Below are positions 1-7,069 of a stretch of DNA of 41,745 nucleotides, in pieces. Source of the DNA: Gordonia sp. UBA7599 (GTDB taxonomy: Bacteria > Actinomycetota > Actinomycetes > Mycobacteriales > Mycobacteriaceae); NCBI GenBank assembly GCA_002477755.1, contig DLKD01000088.1, positions 1 to 41,745 of the forward strand, given 5' to 3'. A model generated the notes under the pieces. That model was not told the origin of the DNA. It was given only the letters and a program-made list of their open reading frames with translations, and did no database searches. Every line of letters starts with the position of its first letter. The first letter of the stretch is position 1. The position numbers were made by a program, and so were the translations under genes.

Positions 1-1
1 G

Positions 2-298
2 CTCTACATGGGCGGCATGGGCAGCGAGGACACCAACTTCCACGCCGAGGTGTACCGCCGGATGGGCTACGGCGACGTCGTCGACGAGGTGACCGCGCTG
101 TTCCGAAGCGGACGCAAAGACGAGGCGGCGGCGATCATCCCCGACGCGGTCGTCGACGACGCCGCCATCGTCGGCGACACCGACTACGTCCGCTCCAAGG
201 TGCGCGAGTGGGAGGCGGCCGGCGTCACGACGATGCTCGTGTCCGCCGGGTCCGTCGAGCAGATCGAGCAGGTCGCCGAGGTTGTCGGGAACGCCTGA
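2..298 (+). CDS. LLM-class F420-dependent oxidoreductase, C-terminal fragment
   Basis: Only the last 98 residues or so are in the window; the reading frame is open through the left edge, so the gene begins outside. The segment NFHAEVYRRMGYGDVVDE, then RSGRKDEAAAIIPDAVVDD, then VGDTDYVRSKVREWEAAGVTTMLV matches the C-terminal part of luciferase-like monooxygenases of the F420-using type common in mycobacteria, where the 'DEAAAxxPDxxVDxxALVG' block precedes the last helix of the TIM barrel. Substrate cannot be told from this end. The gene converges on the acyltransferase at 311 with 12 bases between the stop codons. Confidence 0.75.
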   Translation, partial: LYMGGMGSEDTNFHAEVYRRMGYGDVVDEVTALFRSGRKDEAAAIIPDAVVDDAAIVGDTDYVRSKVREWEAAGVTTMLVSAGSVEQIEQVAEVVGNA

Positions 299-310
299 GC
301 CGGACCTCGC

Positions 311-1765
311 TCAGGCGAGCTTTTCGGCCTCGGCTTTCAGTTTCGCGAGCTCGGCCGGGAAGTAGTCGACGAGGCGTTCCGGATCGGGGATGCCCTCGGG
401 ACAGGCGATGATTCCGACGTGCACGATGCCGTTGTTGGACAGAACGGTGATGTTGAGTCCGGCACCGTGGAAGATCGGTCCCAGCGGGTAAAGCGCGTCG
501 ATCTTCGCCCCCATGAAGTACAGCGGCATCTGCGGGCCGGGGACGTTTGAAATGACGAGGTTGTGCACCACCGGCCCGCGTTCGGAGATGCGTAGCGCCG
601 AGTAGGCCCGCATCGCCAGGCCGAAGGTGCGGGGCGGGGCGAACTCAGCCCAGTCCTGCAGGGCATCGGCCGGAATGGCCTTCTGGTGCTCCTTGGCGTT
701 GCGGTTGGCCTCCTCCATCTGTGTCAACCGCTCCCACGGATCCTCGACGTCGGTGCCCAGGCGCGCGAACAGAGCCGACACCTTGTTCATGCCCTCGCTG
801 CGGCGGCTCTCCTCACGCACCGACACCGGAACGTTGGCCAATAGCGGTGTGTCGGGCAGTTCGCCGTGGTCGGCGAGGTAATGCCGCAGCGCACCACCGG
901 CGACGGTCAGCACGATGTCGTTCACCGTCGCGCCACTGAGGCGCCGGATCTCCTTGAAGTCCGACAGCAGCATGTCGTTCAGCGCAATCGTCCGCTGGCC
1001 GGTGATGTTGTTGTTGAAGGGCGTGCGCGGCGCAATGAACGGTGGGGCCATCGCAGTTCCGCGCACCGCCCGCTCGACCGTCTTTACCACGACGTCAATC
1101 GACGGCTGCACGATCCTGGTCAGGCCGAACGGCCGCAGGACGCTCGCGACCACACCGCGCCCGAAGATCTCGAGGTCGCTGGGCTCCTGCTCGTCGCGCG
1201 CTTTCCCATGACCCTCGCCCATCATCGCCGCCACCGATTGGGCGTCGGGCTCCAGCGAGCACATATGGCTGATGATGCTCGCCCCCGATGCACCATCGAC
1301 CGTGGCGTGATGCATCTTCATGAAGACGACGAGTTTGTCGCGCGCCTCATCGTCGCTGACCCGGTCTGCTCCGCGTCCGACGTCCTTGTAGCCCTCGATC
1401 GCCCACATCTCCCACAGCGGATGGCGGCGGTTGACCGGCAGGGAGGCGAAGTGGCCGCACAGCTCCATCAGCTCGTCGTAGCCGCCTGCGCCGGGCAGCG
1501 CGACGCGGTGAACGTGACGGTTGATGTCGAAATGGGAGTCGTGCACCCACACCGGGTGCGCGATCTCCAGCGGTACTTTGCGCACCTTCTGGGTGAACTG
1601 CGGGATGTCGGAGACGGCGACGTCGATCGCGTCGCGGAACCGACCGAATTCGTAGCCGCCGGGGATCGTGGACGGGTCGAGCACGAACACCGAGCAGACG
1701 TGCATCATCTGCTCGGGGGTTTCCAGATACAGAAAAGTCGCGTCGAGTCCGCTCAGCCGTTCCAT
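311..1765 (-). CDS. WS/DGAT family wax ester synthase / diacylglycerol acyltransferase
   Basis: 484 residues, the usual length of bacterial wax ester synthase/acyl-CoA:diacylglycerol acyltransferases, which esterify diacylglycerol or fatty alcohols with acyl-CoA to make storage lipid at the membrane. The N-terminus MERLSGLDATFLYLETPEQ is the family signature. The catalytic HHxxxDG motif is intact as HHATVDG around residue 165. The C-terminal SNVPGP motif is also present, as is 'TVNDIVLTVAGGALRHYL'. I place the start at 1765 rather than further upstream, because TAGGCT (1773-1778, minus strand) lies exactly 7 bases before this ATG, a leaderless arrangement. The product could be triacylglycerol or wax ester; such paralogues are numerous in mycolata and cannot be separated by eye. 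Confidence 0.9.
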   Translation of the reverse strand: MERLSGLDATFLYLETPEQMMHVCSVFVLDPSTIPGGYEFGRFRDAIDVAVSDIPQFTQKVRKVPLEIAHPVWVHDSHFDINRHVHRVALPGAGGYDELMELCGHFASLPVNRRHPLWEMWAIEGYKDVGRGADRVSDDEARDKLVVFMKMHHATVDGASGASIISHMCSLEPDAQSVAAMMGEGHGKARDEQEPSDLEIFGRGVVASVLRPFGLTRIVQPSIDVVVKTVERAVRGTAMAPPFIAPRTPFNNNITGQRTIALNDMLLSDFKEIRRLSGATVNDIVLTVAGGALRHYLADHGELPDTPLLANVPVSVREESRRSEGMNKVSALFARLGTDVEDPWERLTQMEEANRNAKEHQKAIPADALQDWAEFAPPRTFGLAMRAYSALRISERGPVVHNLVISNVPGPQMPLYFMGAKIDALYPLGPIFHGAGLNITVLSNNGIVHVGIIACPEGIPDPERLVDYFPAELAKLKAEAEKLA

Positions 1766-1782
1766 GTCGCGAAGCCTATCGG

Positions 1783-2136
1783 TCAGTCCTGACCACGGCT
1801 CACAATATGCCCCTGACCGCGACTGGTGATGTGCCACAAACCACAGCGGCACCGGTAAACGTCCAGCTCAGGTGTCCGAATTCGCCCAGCGCGCAGCACC
1901 GCGACGGCGAGCCAGGCGGCATCGGGGTCGGCGTGCCCCTCCTTATCGGGAGTCGGACAGGTCGCCGACGATTCTCCCGACGTCCGGTCACGATCCGGCC
2001 CACCTCGAATCAGCTTCTTCCGACGCGGCGCCGCACTCCGCTGCTCGCGGTGCCCTTCATCAGCGCGGGCCGACTCGGTCCGCGCCTCGATCCGCCGGTA
2101 GTAGCGCTCCAGCTCATCGTCGTCGAATGTCGCCAT
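1783..2136 (-). CDS. small hypothetical protein with CxC...H motif
   Basis: 117 residues, not recognised as a named family. The N-terminal part is charged (ATFDDDELERYYRRIEART, then an Arg/Lys-rich stretch), and the C-terminal part has VYRCRCGLWHITS, a CxC-x3-H cluster that could contribute to a half zinc site. I chose the ATG at 2136 because the residues upstream look like untranslated sequence and because DDDELERYYRRIEA is a plausible start; no clear Shine-Dalgarno or TANNNT box is visible. It ends 17 bases before the acyltransferase start, so the two could be co-transcribed, and it diverges from the CPBP protease. The function is unknown. Confidence 0.6.
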   Translation of the reverse strand: MATFDDDELERYYRRIEARTESARADEGHREQRSAAPRRKKLIRGGPDRDRTSGESSATCPTPDKEGHADPDAAWLAVAVLRAGRIRTPELDVYRCRCGLWHITSRGQGHIVSRGQD

Positions 2137-2187
2137 GTCAGCCGCCAGTGTGCCACCGGACCGAATGCCACCCGATGCGGCGGGCGC

Positions 2188-2203
2188 TAGCATCGGCACG
2201 GTG
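2188..2203 (+). promoter_or_regulatory. leaderless -10 element of the CPBP protease gene
   Basis: TAGCAT at 2188-2193 is followed by 7 bases and then GTG at 2201. No purine-rich ribosome binding site precedes the GTG. This is the TANNNT-N7-RTG layout expected of a leaderless transcript in mycobacteria and relatives, and it decides the start of the gene. Confidence 0.55.
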
Positions 2204-2914
2204 AGCCACCTGACCGCGATCGATCGCCTTCATCCAGCACTGATCGCGACGATCGTCTTCGTCATCGCCAGCGCCAACCTGATCGCCCACTACGGGCACG
2301 GCCGGGCGATCTTCCTCGTCATCCCGACGACGGCGCTGCTGCTGGGCGCGGCCGCGCTGCTCTCGGGACTGAAGTGGCACGACCTGGGCGTCACCCTCCC
2401 TCAGCTGCGCCGCGGACTCCCGTGGGCCGGAGTCGTGGTCGTGGCGGTGGTACTCATCATCGCCGTCGCCGTGGCCATCCCACCCCTGCGCGAGTTCTTC
2501 CTCGATGAGCGCTGGCGCTCCGCGCGCACCGCACTGTTCGCGGCATTCGTGGTGATCCCGCTGCAAACGGTGTTGCCCGAGGAGCTGTTGTTCCGCGGCG
2601 TCCTGCAGGGCGCACTCATGCGGACCTGGTCGGTGCCGGTCGCACTCACGGTGGGCGCGGTGCTGTTCGGGATGTGGCACATCACGTCGTCACTGCACTT
2701 GGCCGAGGGCAACGAGGGCTTGCGCGACATCGTCGGCGGCGGAAATGCCGGTCAGATCGCGGGCGTCGCGCTTTCGGTCGTGGCAACGACGGCCGCAGGC
2801 CTGATCTTCGGCTGGTTGCGCTACAAGTCCGACAGCCTCCTGACTCCCATCGCACTGCATTGGGCCCTCAACGCGACCGGCGCACTCGGCGCGGCCATCG
2901 CCTGGCGCCTCTAG
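2201..2914 (+). CDS. CPBP family intramembrane glutamic endopeptidase
   Basis: 237 residues from a GTG start, about six to eight hydrophobic segments. The defining motif of the CAAX-protease/bacteriocin-processing (CPBP) family is present: PEELLFRGVLQGAL carries the EExxxR glutamates and arginine near residue 130, followed by GMWHITSS with the first conserved histidine and LTPIALHWALNATGA with the second near the C-terminus. These are the residues that form the intramembrane active site. The substrate is unknown; family members cleave prenylated or membrane proteins or act in bacteriocin immunity. An upstream in-frame ATG at 2135 would add 22 non-hydrophobic residues and has no promoter or ribosome-site support. 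Confidence 0.9.
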   Translation: MSHLTAIDRLHPALIATIVFVIASANLIAHYGHGRAIFLVIPTTALLLGAAALLSGLKWHDLGVTLPQLRRGLPWAGVVVVAVVLIIAVAVAIPPLREFFLDERWRSARTALFAAFVVIPLQTVLPEELLFRGVLQGALMRTWSVPVALTVGAVLFGMWHITSSLHLAEGNEGLRDIVGGGNAGQIAGVALSVVATTAAGLIFGWLRYKSDSLLTPIALHWALNATGALGAAIAWRL

Positions 2915-3030
2915 CCGTCACCGCACAACGACCACGTGAACCAGTCCCCCTACCGTTGCAACCGCAGCAGTTGTGAAAATCGGTAGCGGATGTGCGGGCC
3001 ACCGGGGAAAACCTGTGCCACAGTAGCCAC

Positions 3031-3666
3031 ATGACCAACGACGACACGGCGCATGTTCCCACCCCCGCCGATCCCCCTGTGCCCGCCGGCGCGCACGGTC
3101 CCGACGAACACTCCGGCGTTGTAGAGCAAAAGAAGAGCTTCAGCGAGACGGTGAGCAGCCTCGTCAAGCGCATGCTGCTCGCACTGATCGGCGTGGCGAT
3201 CCTCGTCGTGCTGTACTTCATCCTCCGCTCAATCGCGCCGCGCTGGTGGGCCGATACCGTGGCGAGCATTGTCGGGACCGACGCCGGCTTCACCACGGGC
3301 GTGCTCTACGGACTGGTCATCGGCATCGTCTGCACGGCCGTGCCCCTCGTTTCGTTCGCTATGGCGGTTGCCTCGTGGAACAAGCTCAAGCACTTCTTCG
3401 GCGTCATCTTCCTGCTGGTGGGCATCGTTTTCGCCGTTCCCAACGTGATGACCCTCGCGATCAACCGAGCCGATCCGGCACAGTCGGCATCCATCCGCTC
3501 GGCCCAGACGAAACTCGGCGACATCATCGGCTTCCAGGGCGCCACGCTGATCGGCGCGATCATCGGCGGCCTCATCGCCCTGATCGTCATCTATTACATC
3601 GTCAACTACAAGCTGCGCGGCAAGAAGATCCGCGCCGCAACCGCCGTGCAACCCGAGGACAAGTAG
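3031..3666 (+). CDS. hypothetical four-helix membrane protein
   Basis: 211 residues. The first 45 are hydrophilic and rich in Asp, Pro and Thr (cytoplasmic tail). Four hydrophobic segments follow: LLALIGVAILVVLYFILRSI, VLYGLVIGIVCTAVPLVSFA, FFGVIFLLVGIVFAVPNVMT and LIGAIIGGLIALIVIYYIVN, with a lysine/arginine-rich C-terminal tail. I recognise the type from mycolata genomes as a conserved membrane protein of unknown function, but cannot give a role. The ATG at 3031 is chosen over the upstream ATG at 2992, because translation from 2992 would run through promoter-like sequence. The gene stands alone, followed by the structured RNA region. Confidence 0.75.
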   Translation: MTNDDTAHVPTPADPPVPAGAHGPDEHSGVVEQKKSFSETVSSLVKRMLLALIGVAILVVLYFILRSIAPRWWADTVASIVGTDAGFTTGVLYGLVIGIVCTAVPLVSFAMAVASWNKLKHFFGVIFLLVGIVFAVPNVMTLAINRADPAQSASIRSAQTKLGDIIGFQGATLIGAIIGGLIALIVIYYIVNYKLRGKKIRAATAVQPEDK

Positions 3667-3703
3667 CGCGACATGGCCGCCCAACACCGTCGGCGAAAAC
3701 CCG

Positions 3704-3732
3704 TTGCACGCCGTCGGCACTGGGGCTAACTT
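3704..3732 (+). promoter_or_regulatory. sigma-A-type promoter of the structured RNA
   Basis: TTGCAC (3704-3709) and TAACTT (3727-3732) are separated by exactly 17 bases. They match the -35 (TTGACA) and -10 (TATAAT/TANNNT) consensus well for a high-GC actinobacterium. The predicted start of transcription, about 6-8 bases downstream, falls at the first base of a 6-bp hairpin (3740-3755), which is where a structured RNA would be expected to begin. Confidence 0.6.
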
Positions 3733-3737
3733 GATCT

Positions 3738-4560
3738 TTCCGTGCGATTGCACGGGACGACAACACAAGACCGGCATGGCGGATAATCCGGGGAAACCCG
3801 GTGAAAGACATGTGACAACCGTCGCCGGGAGCAATCCCGGTACCCCATGCACTCCGAGCCGAAATCCTTCACCTCAGGGTGGAGGCAAGCCCGAAGCAAT
3901 CTGATGACCCCGCCCGTCGGGGTCGGGAGAGCCAATCGGTGACCCAGCACCCGCCAGGTGCTGTTCAGTAGCGACGGGACCTTGCGGCAGAGGCGGGAGT
4001 ATCAGTCCGAGGCAGTCAATCGAGGGCGTACTCCATGAACGCGGCAGCGGGGCACGGCAGCTTCGCCAAGGCGGGAGAGATCAAGTAGGCGTTGACGGCC
4101 GAACGGTCGAGGGTGTGCGGTATTCCGGCCTCCAAAGGGTCGGAGCCGCGCGGGAATGCGCATCCTCAGTCAGATCCAGCCCCTAGCTCAGTGGTAGAGC
4201 GACTGACTTCGGATCAGTCTGTCGCCGGTTCGATCCCGGCGAGGCATCCCAAAGCGAAAGACATTCCTCGGCAGCGCTGCGACAGTGTCCTAAGCCCTGG
4301 CCCTTCGGGGAACCGGGGCACCCGCGGGTCCGCAAGACCCAAGGGTGTTCATGCATCAGTAGCGGTAGCACAGAGACCGGCCGGTCACTGTGCGACGCGA
4401 AAGTGGTGGAGAAGCTGCTGCCGTCACGCGTGGCGCCACGTACGGCGCTGGACATGGTGGATACCGTCGAGAGGCGGTGGACAGGCGGAAAACCCGGCGA
4501 CACGGGAATAGCGACCGTCAAAGGCCACCGAGAGCAGGGATTTAGTCTCAGTCCCCGCAC
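3738..4560 (+). ncRNA. candidate large structured noncoding RNA with embedded tRNA-like module
   Basis: This is the only long gap without a credible protein gene (3667-4567). The + strand reads as a dense series of hairpins after a 17-bp-spaced promoter: 3740-3745/3750-3755; 3788-3792/3797-3801 with a GAAA loop; 3825-3830/3835-3840 with a GCAA loop; 3866-3873/3878-3885 (8 bp); 3906-3912/3918-3924 (7 bp); 3945-3951/3957-3963 (7 bp); 4125-4131/4137-4143; the tRNA-like module 4177-4251; 4295-4303/4308-4318 capped by UUCG; 4326-4330/4336-4340; 4368-4378/4383-4393; 4420-4424/4442-4446; 4534-4542/4550-4558. Longer pairings also enclose groups of these, such as 3774-3779/3845-3850 and 3996-4001/4029-4034. 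GNRA and UUCG caps are typical of folded RNA rather than of coding sequence. Size is about 820 nt. It is not tmRNA or RNase P by any motif I know. A giant ornate RNA such as the GOLLD class, which can contain a tRNA, is the nearest analogue in architecture, but I cannot assign it. It converges with the cyclase gene. Confidence 0.6.
4177..4251 (+). tRNA. tRNA-Arg(UCG)-like module inside the structured RNA (acceptor stem degenerate)
   Basis: Three of four cloverleaf arms are perfect. The D arm is 4186-4189/4197-4200 with an AGTGGTA loop. The anticodon arm is 4202-4206/4214-4218 with loop CTTCGGA, giving anticodon UCG (reads CGA, arginine). There is a 5-nt variable loop, and the T arm is 4224-4228/4236-4240 with loop TTCGATC. 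U8 and A9 are present, and CCA is encoded at 4249-4251. The acceptor stem is poor: 4177-4183 pairs with 4241-4247 at only four of seven positions, and the outer two pairs fail. The 3' acceptor strand 4241-4247 instead pairs at six of seven positions with 4263-4269 downstream. It may therefore be a tRNA mimic held inside a larger RNA, or a decayed tRNA, rather than a working tRNA. Confidence 0.6.
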
Positions 4561-4567
4561 CCCCCAT

Positions 4568-5446
4568 TCACAGCTTGGGGATGACCGAGAAAACAGTGGT
4601 CTCCTTGGGCACGCCCTTGGCGCGGAACCGTTTGCGCCGCAGGACGAAACGCTGCGCATCGACCTCGTCGACGACGGCGTCACTGATGAACACCTCGCCG
4701 GCGCCCGCGGCCGCACCGACCCTGGCCGCGATATTGACGTCGACGCCCAGATAGTCGTCGTCGACGGCCCGCGGCATTCCGGTGTGCAGTCCGACGCGCA
4801 GCTGGGGCCGATAGCCGTCGACCTCGATCGCACTGATCGCGGTGATCGCCTCGAATGCGGCGTAGATGGCCTGCTCCGCGTCGGCGAACACGGCCATGGT
4901 GCCATCACCCAGATTCTTGACGACCCGACCGCCGTGACGGCCCACCACCGCGGTGGTCGCCGTGTCGACGGCGCGGATGAGTTCCAGAACGTGGTCGTCG
5001 CCGACACGCAAGGCCCAGGTCGAAAAGTCGACGAGGTCGGTGAACATGATCGTCGCCGCGACCGGTTCGTCGGAGGTGCGCGATTCGGACTTGGGCCGGC
5101 GCCGCGTCAGCGACTGCCACATCTCGACGGTCGCCAGGCTCAGCTCTCGCATCGCGCTGGGCTGCTCGCCATGGGCCTGCTCGATGAGCCGGGCGACTCG
5201 GTCGCTGGGCCCCTCCCCGCCGACGGCCGGCGAATCGGGGACAAGACTGCGCGCGGCACGGGCGATCGAGAGGGCACCTTCGCTCGCGTCGGTGCGCGCC
5301 AGCAACTCCGCGGCCCGCTTGGCGACGGAGTCCGGACGGATCGCATCCTTCGCGTCAGGCTTTTTCACAGCAGCCTTCTTCACGGTGGCCTTTTTCGCTG
5401 CCGGCTTCTTCGTGACAGTCTTCTTCGGCGTGTTCGACGGGCTCAC
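4568..5446 (-). CDS. class III adenylate/guanylate cyclase with H1-like basic N-terminal tail
   Basis: 292 residues from a GTG start. Residues 1-40 are an unusual KKxxxKKPAAKKATVKK-type tail, rich in Lys, Ala, Thr and Pro like histone H1 or the HupB C-terminus. A short helical region follows, then a class III cyclase catalytic domain from about residue 128: IMFTDLVDFSTWA (first metal aspartate), GGRVVKNLGDGTMAVF (second metal aspartate, substrate-side lysine), LRVGLHTG, and GVDVNIAARVGAAA (transition-state Asn and Arg). All key residues appear intact, so it should make cAMP (or cGMP). It is cytosolic, with no membrane segment. The start overlaps the stop of the upstream 115-residue gene as GTGA, so the two are translationally coupled. 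The 3' end abuts the structured RNA. Confidence 0.88.
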   Translation of the reverse strand: MSPSNTPKKTVTKKPAAKKATVKKAAVKKPDAKDAIRPDSVAKRAAELLARTDASEGALSIARAARSLVPDSPAVGGEGPSDRVARLIEQAHGEQPSAMRELSLATVEMWQSLTRRRPKSESRTSDEPVAATIMFTDLVDFSTWALRVGDDHVLELIRAVDTATTAVVGRHGGRVVKNLGDGTMAVFADAEQAIYAAFEAITAISAIEVDGYRPQLRVGLHTGMPRAVDDDYLGVDVNIAARVGAAAGAGEVFISDAVVDEVDAQRFVLRRKRFRAKGVPKETTVFSVIPKL

Positions 5447-5790
5447 CGCACGCGCTCCGCGGCGACGGCCAATTCGACGACCGTGTCGGCCAACCCGCGC
5501 AGCGTCGCCCGGTCGGCATCCTCGCCCAGCGCAGTCTGCAGATCCTCGGCGGCACAGCGCAGTTCGAACAGCCGGTCGGCGAGGTCGGCGACCTCCTCGG
5601 GGCGCATGATCACCGCATCATCGGGAATATCGGTCCCCACCGTCAGCGTTCGCTGCTCATAGGCTCTTTGGCGGCAGGACTGTCGGCAGTACTTGCGCCG
5701 CCGACCCAGGGTCGAATCGTCGACGATCGGCCGGCCGCACCACGCGCAGGCGACCCGTCGGTCGTGCCGACGGCCAGTCTCGGTGGTCAT
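5443..5790 (-). CDS. small protein with N-terminal four-cysteine zinc-finger-like motif
   Basis: 115 residues. The N-terminal third has CAWCGRPIVDDSTLGRRRKYC followed by xxSCR, a C-x2-C...C-x3-C arrangement typical of a small zinc ribbon, in a strongly basic context (RRRKYCRQSCRQRAYEQR) that could touch nucleic acid. The rest is helical and acidic (EEVADLADRLFELRCAAEDL). I do not recognise a named family, though similar 'C-x2-C / R-K-Y-C-x3-C' proteins are common in actinobacteria. It is the first gene of a two-gene operon with the cyclase (GTGA overlap), which suggests a shared job. TAGCGT lies 8 bases upstream of the ATG, a possible near-leaderless promoter. Confidence 0.8.
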   Translation of the reverse strand: MTTETGRRHDRRVACAWCGRPIVDDSTLGRRRKYCRQSCRQRAYEQRTLTVGTDIPDDAVIMRPEEVADLADRLFELRCAAEDLQTALGEDADRATLRGLADTVVELAVAAERVR

Positions 5791-5852
5791 GGTCGAAAAC
5801 GCTACCCGATGTCACCGCTGGAGCGGCGCGGGGCGACACGCCCGGATTAGCG

Positions 5853-5919
5853 TAGAATGAATGGTCGGACGGCGCCGGAGCGCCCGCGATCGGGCGGCGT
5901 TGCGCCCGACTTGGAGAGG
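5853..5919 (+). promoter_or_regulatory. rbpA upstream region: possible -10 and ribosome binding site
   Basis: TAGAAT at 5853-5858 is a good -10 candidate about 70 bases before the rbpA start; no convincing -35 is visible at the usual distance. GGAGAGGA at 5912-5919 is a strong Shine-Dalgarno sequence 7 bases before the ATG at 5927. Unlike most neighbouring transcription units, rbpA therefore appears to have a real 5' leader. Confidence 0.45.
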
Positions 5920-5926
5920 ACATCAC

Positions 5927-6262
5927 ATGGCAGACCGAGTGCTTCGTGGAAGCCGACTCGGAGCGGTCAGTTACGAGACCGACCGCGACCACGATCTGGC
6001 GCCGCGCCGGATCGTCCAGTACCGCACCGACAACGGCGAGGTCTTCGACGTGCCGTTCGCCGACGACGCCGAGATCCCGTCGAAGTGGCCGTGCAAGAAC
6101 GGCATGGAGGGCACCCTCCTCGAGGGCGCCGCGCCCGAGGAGAAAAAGGCCAAGCCGCCGCGCACGCACTGGGACATGCTGCTGGAGCGCCGCAGCGAGG
6201 CCGAGCTTGAGGTCCTGCTCGCCGAGCGGCTCGATATCTTGAAACAGCGCCGACGCGGCTGA
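5927..6262 (+). CDS. rbpA: RNA polymerase-binding protein RbpA
   Basis: 111 residues, the family length. RbpA binds the primary and primary-like sigma factors and RNA polymerase, stabilises the open promoter complex and is essential in mycobacteria. The sequence shows MADRVLRGSRLGAVSYETDR at the N-terminus, the core domain (RIVQYRTDNGEVFDVPFADDAEIPSKWPCKNG), a basic linker (EEKKAKPPRTHWDMLLERRS) and the C-terminal sigma-interaction helices (EAELEVLLAERLDILKQRR). The start is fixed by the Shine-Dalgarno sequence at 5912-5919. It faces the ppm gene, and both end in the strong hairpin at 6279-6312; the same convergent pair is found in M. tuberculosis (Rv2050/Rv2051c). Confidence 0.97.
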   Translation: MADRVLRGSRLGAVSYETDRDHDLAPRRIVQYRTDNGEVFDVPFADDAEIPSKWPCKNGMEGTLLEGAAPEEKKAKPPRTHWDMLLERRSEAELEVLLAERLDILKQRRRG

Positions 6263-6278
6263 TCCGCGCTGCGCACAC

Positions 6279-6316
6279 CGGCCGGTTGACCCCGTGAGGG
6301 ATCAGCCGGCCGTTTT
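6279..6316 (+). terminator. intrinsic terminator after rbpA (overlaps end of ppm)
   Basis: An 11-bp stem (6279-6289 with 6302-6312, one G-T wobble) is extended by CCC/GGG across a single mismatch and is followed directly by TTTT at 6313-6316 on the + strand. It sits 17 bases after the rbpA stop. The stop codon of the oppositely directed ppm gene is inside the right arm, so the hairpin may serve both convergent transcripts. Confidence 0.75.
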
Positions 6317-7069
6317 GCTGCCCTTGGGGGTGCGCCCCAGACGGCTGTCCATCCCCCACCGCGCGACCTGCAAGAACGCCTCGGTGATGACACCGCCGTC
6401 CATCTTGGACTCGCCGATGGCGCGCTCGGTGAACGTGATCGGCACCTCGGTGACCGTGTACCCGCCCTGGATCGCGCGCCATGCCAGATCGATCTGGAAG
6501 CAGTATCCGGCCGAGTCGATCGCGGCGAAGTCGAAGCTTTCCAGGACTTCGCGGCGGTAGGCGCGGAAGCCGGCGGTGATGTCGCGGATCTTGGACCCGA
6601 GGGCCAGGCGGGCGTAGGTGTTGGCGCCGCGCGAGAGCAGTTCGCGCCGCTTGGGCCAGTTCACCGTCGAACCGCCGGCTACGTAGCGGGACCCGATCGC
6701 CAGGTCGGCGCCAGCATTGACCGCGTCGAAGAGCCGGTGCAACTGCTCTGGCGCGTGCGAGCCGTCGGCATCCATCTCGACGAGCACCGCGTAGTCACGG
6801 GCCAGTCCCCAGGTGAAGCCGGCGAGGTAGGCCTTGCCCAGCCCGTCCTTCTCCGTGCGGTGCAGAACGTGGATCCGAGCGTCCTTCGCGGCAAGACCAT
6901 CGGCGATCTCACCGGTGCCGTCGGGGCTGGAATCGTCGACGACGAGCACGTGCACGCCGACAAGCGCATTGAGCAACCGCTCGACGATGATCGGGAGGTT
7001 CTCGCTCTCGTTGTACGTCGGGATGACGACGAGGGCGTTCTCGCCAGTCGGGCCGATCACCTTACTCAT
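6302..7069 (-). CDS. ppm1: polyprenol-phosphate mannosyltransferase (Ppm1 catalytic domain)
   Basis: 255 residues, a GT2-family glycosyltransferase that transfers mannose from GDP-mannose to polyprenyl phosphate, giving the donor for lipoglycan and protein mannosylation. Motifs: [13 protein letters not shown] at the N-terminus, [13 protein letters not shown], then the metal-binding [11 protein letters not shown] near residue 100, followed by [34 protein letters not shown] and the terminal [11 protein letters not shown]. The protein has no membrane anchor of its own. The ATG at 7069 is chosen because AAGGAG lies just upstream. It overlaps the end of lnt by 8 bases. In M. tuberculosis this domain is fused to Lnt in one protein, whereas here the two are separate, as in M. 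smegmatis and Corynebacterium. Confidence 0.93.
   Translation of the reverse strand: MSKVIGPTGENALVVIPTYNESENLPIIVERLLNALVGVHVLVVDDSSPDGTGEIADGLAAKDARIHVLHRTEKDGLGKAYLAGFTWGLARDYAVLVEMDADGSHAPEQLHRLFDAVNAGADLAIGSRYVAGGSTVNWPKRRELLSRGANTYARLALGSKIRDITAGFRAYRREVLESFDFAAIDSAGYCFQIDLAWRAIQGGYTVTEVPITFTERAIGESKMDGGVITEAFLQVARWGMDSRLGRTPKGSKTAG

Noticed and set aside
866-1792. 308-codon + strand frame opposite the WS/DGAT gene
   Set aside because: The minus strand carries the intact HHxxxDG acyltransferase; the + frame is rich in Arg, His and Val without any recognisable domain.
2992-3030. Upstream ATG for the four-helix membrane protein
   Set aside because: The added 13 residues (with Cys and His) look like translated leader and have no ribosome site; the ATG at 3031 begins the hydrophilic tail cleanly.
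3774-3850. A cobalamin or other known riboswitch in the 3.8 kb hairpin region
   Set aside because: The GGGGAAACCCGGTGAAA stretch superficially resembles part of a B12 riboswitch, but the rest of the consensus is absent, no gene follows downstream on the same strand, and the region continues as structured RNA for 800 bases.
4092-4511. Protein-coding frame of 139 codons across the tRNA-like module
   Set aside because: It passes through the perfect D, anticodon and T arms and several hairpins, has no family similarity that I can see and no ribosome binding site or TANNNT signal.
3741-4560. Group II intron (the RNA begins near GTGCG)
   Set aside because: I see no maturase gene, no domain V with the AGC triad and GNRA pattern, and no exon context; the GTGCG is part of a simple hairpin.
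4403-5662. 419-codon open frame on the + strand
   Set aside because: It is antisense to the cyclase and zinc-finger genes, whose motifs are clear; long opposite-strand frames are normal at this GC content.
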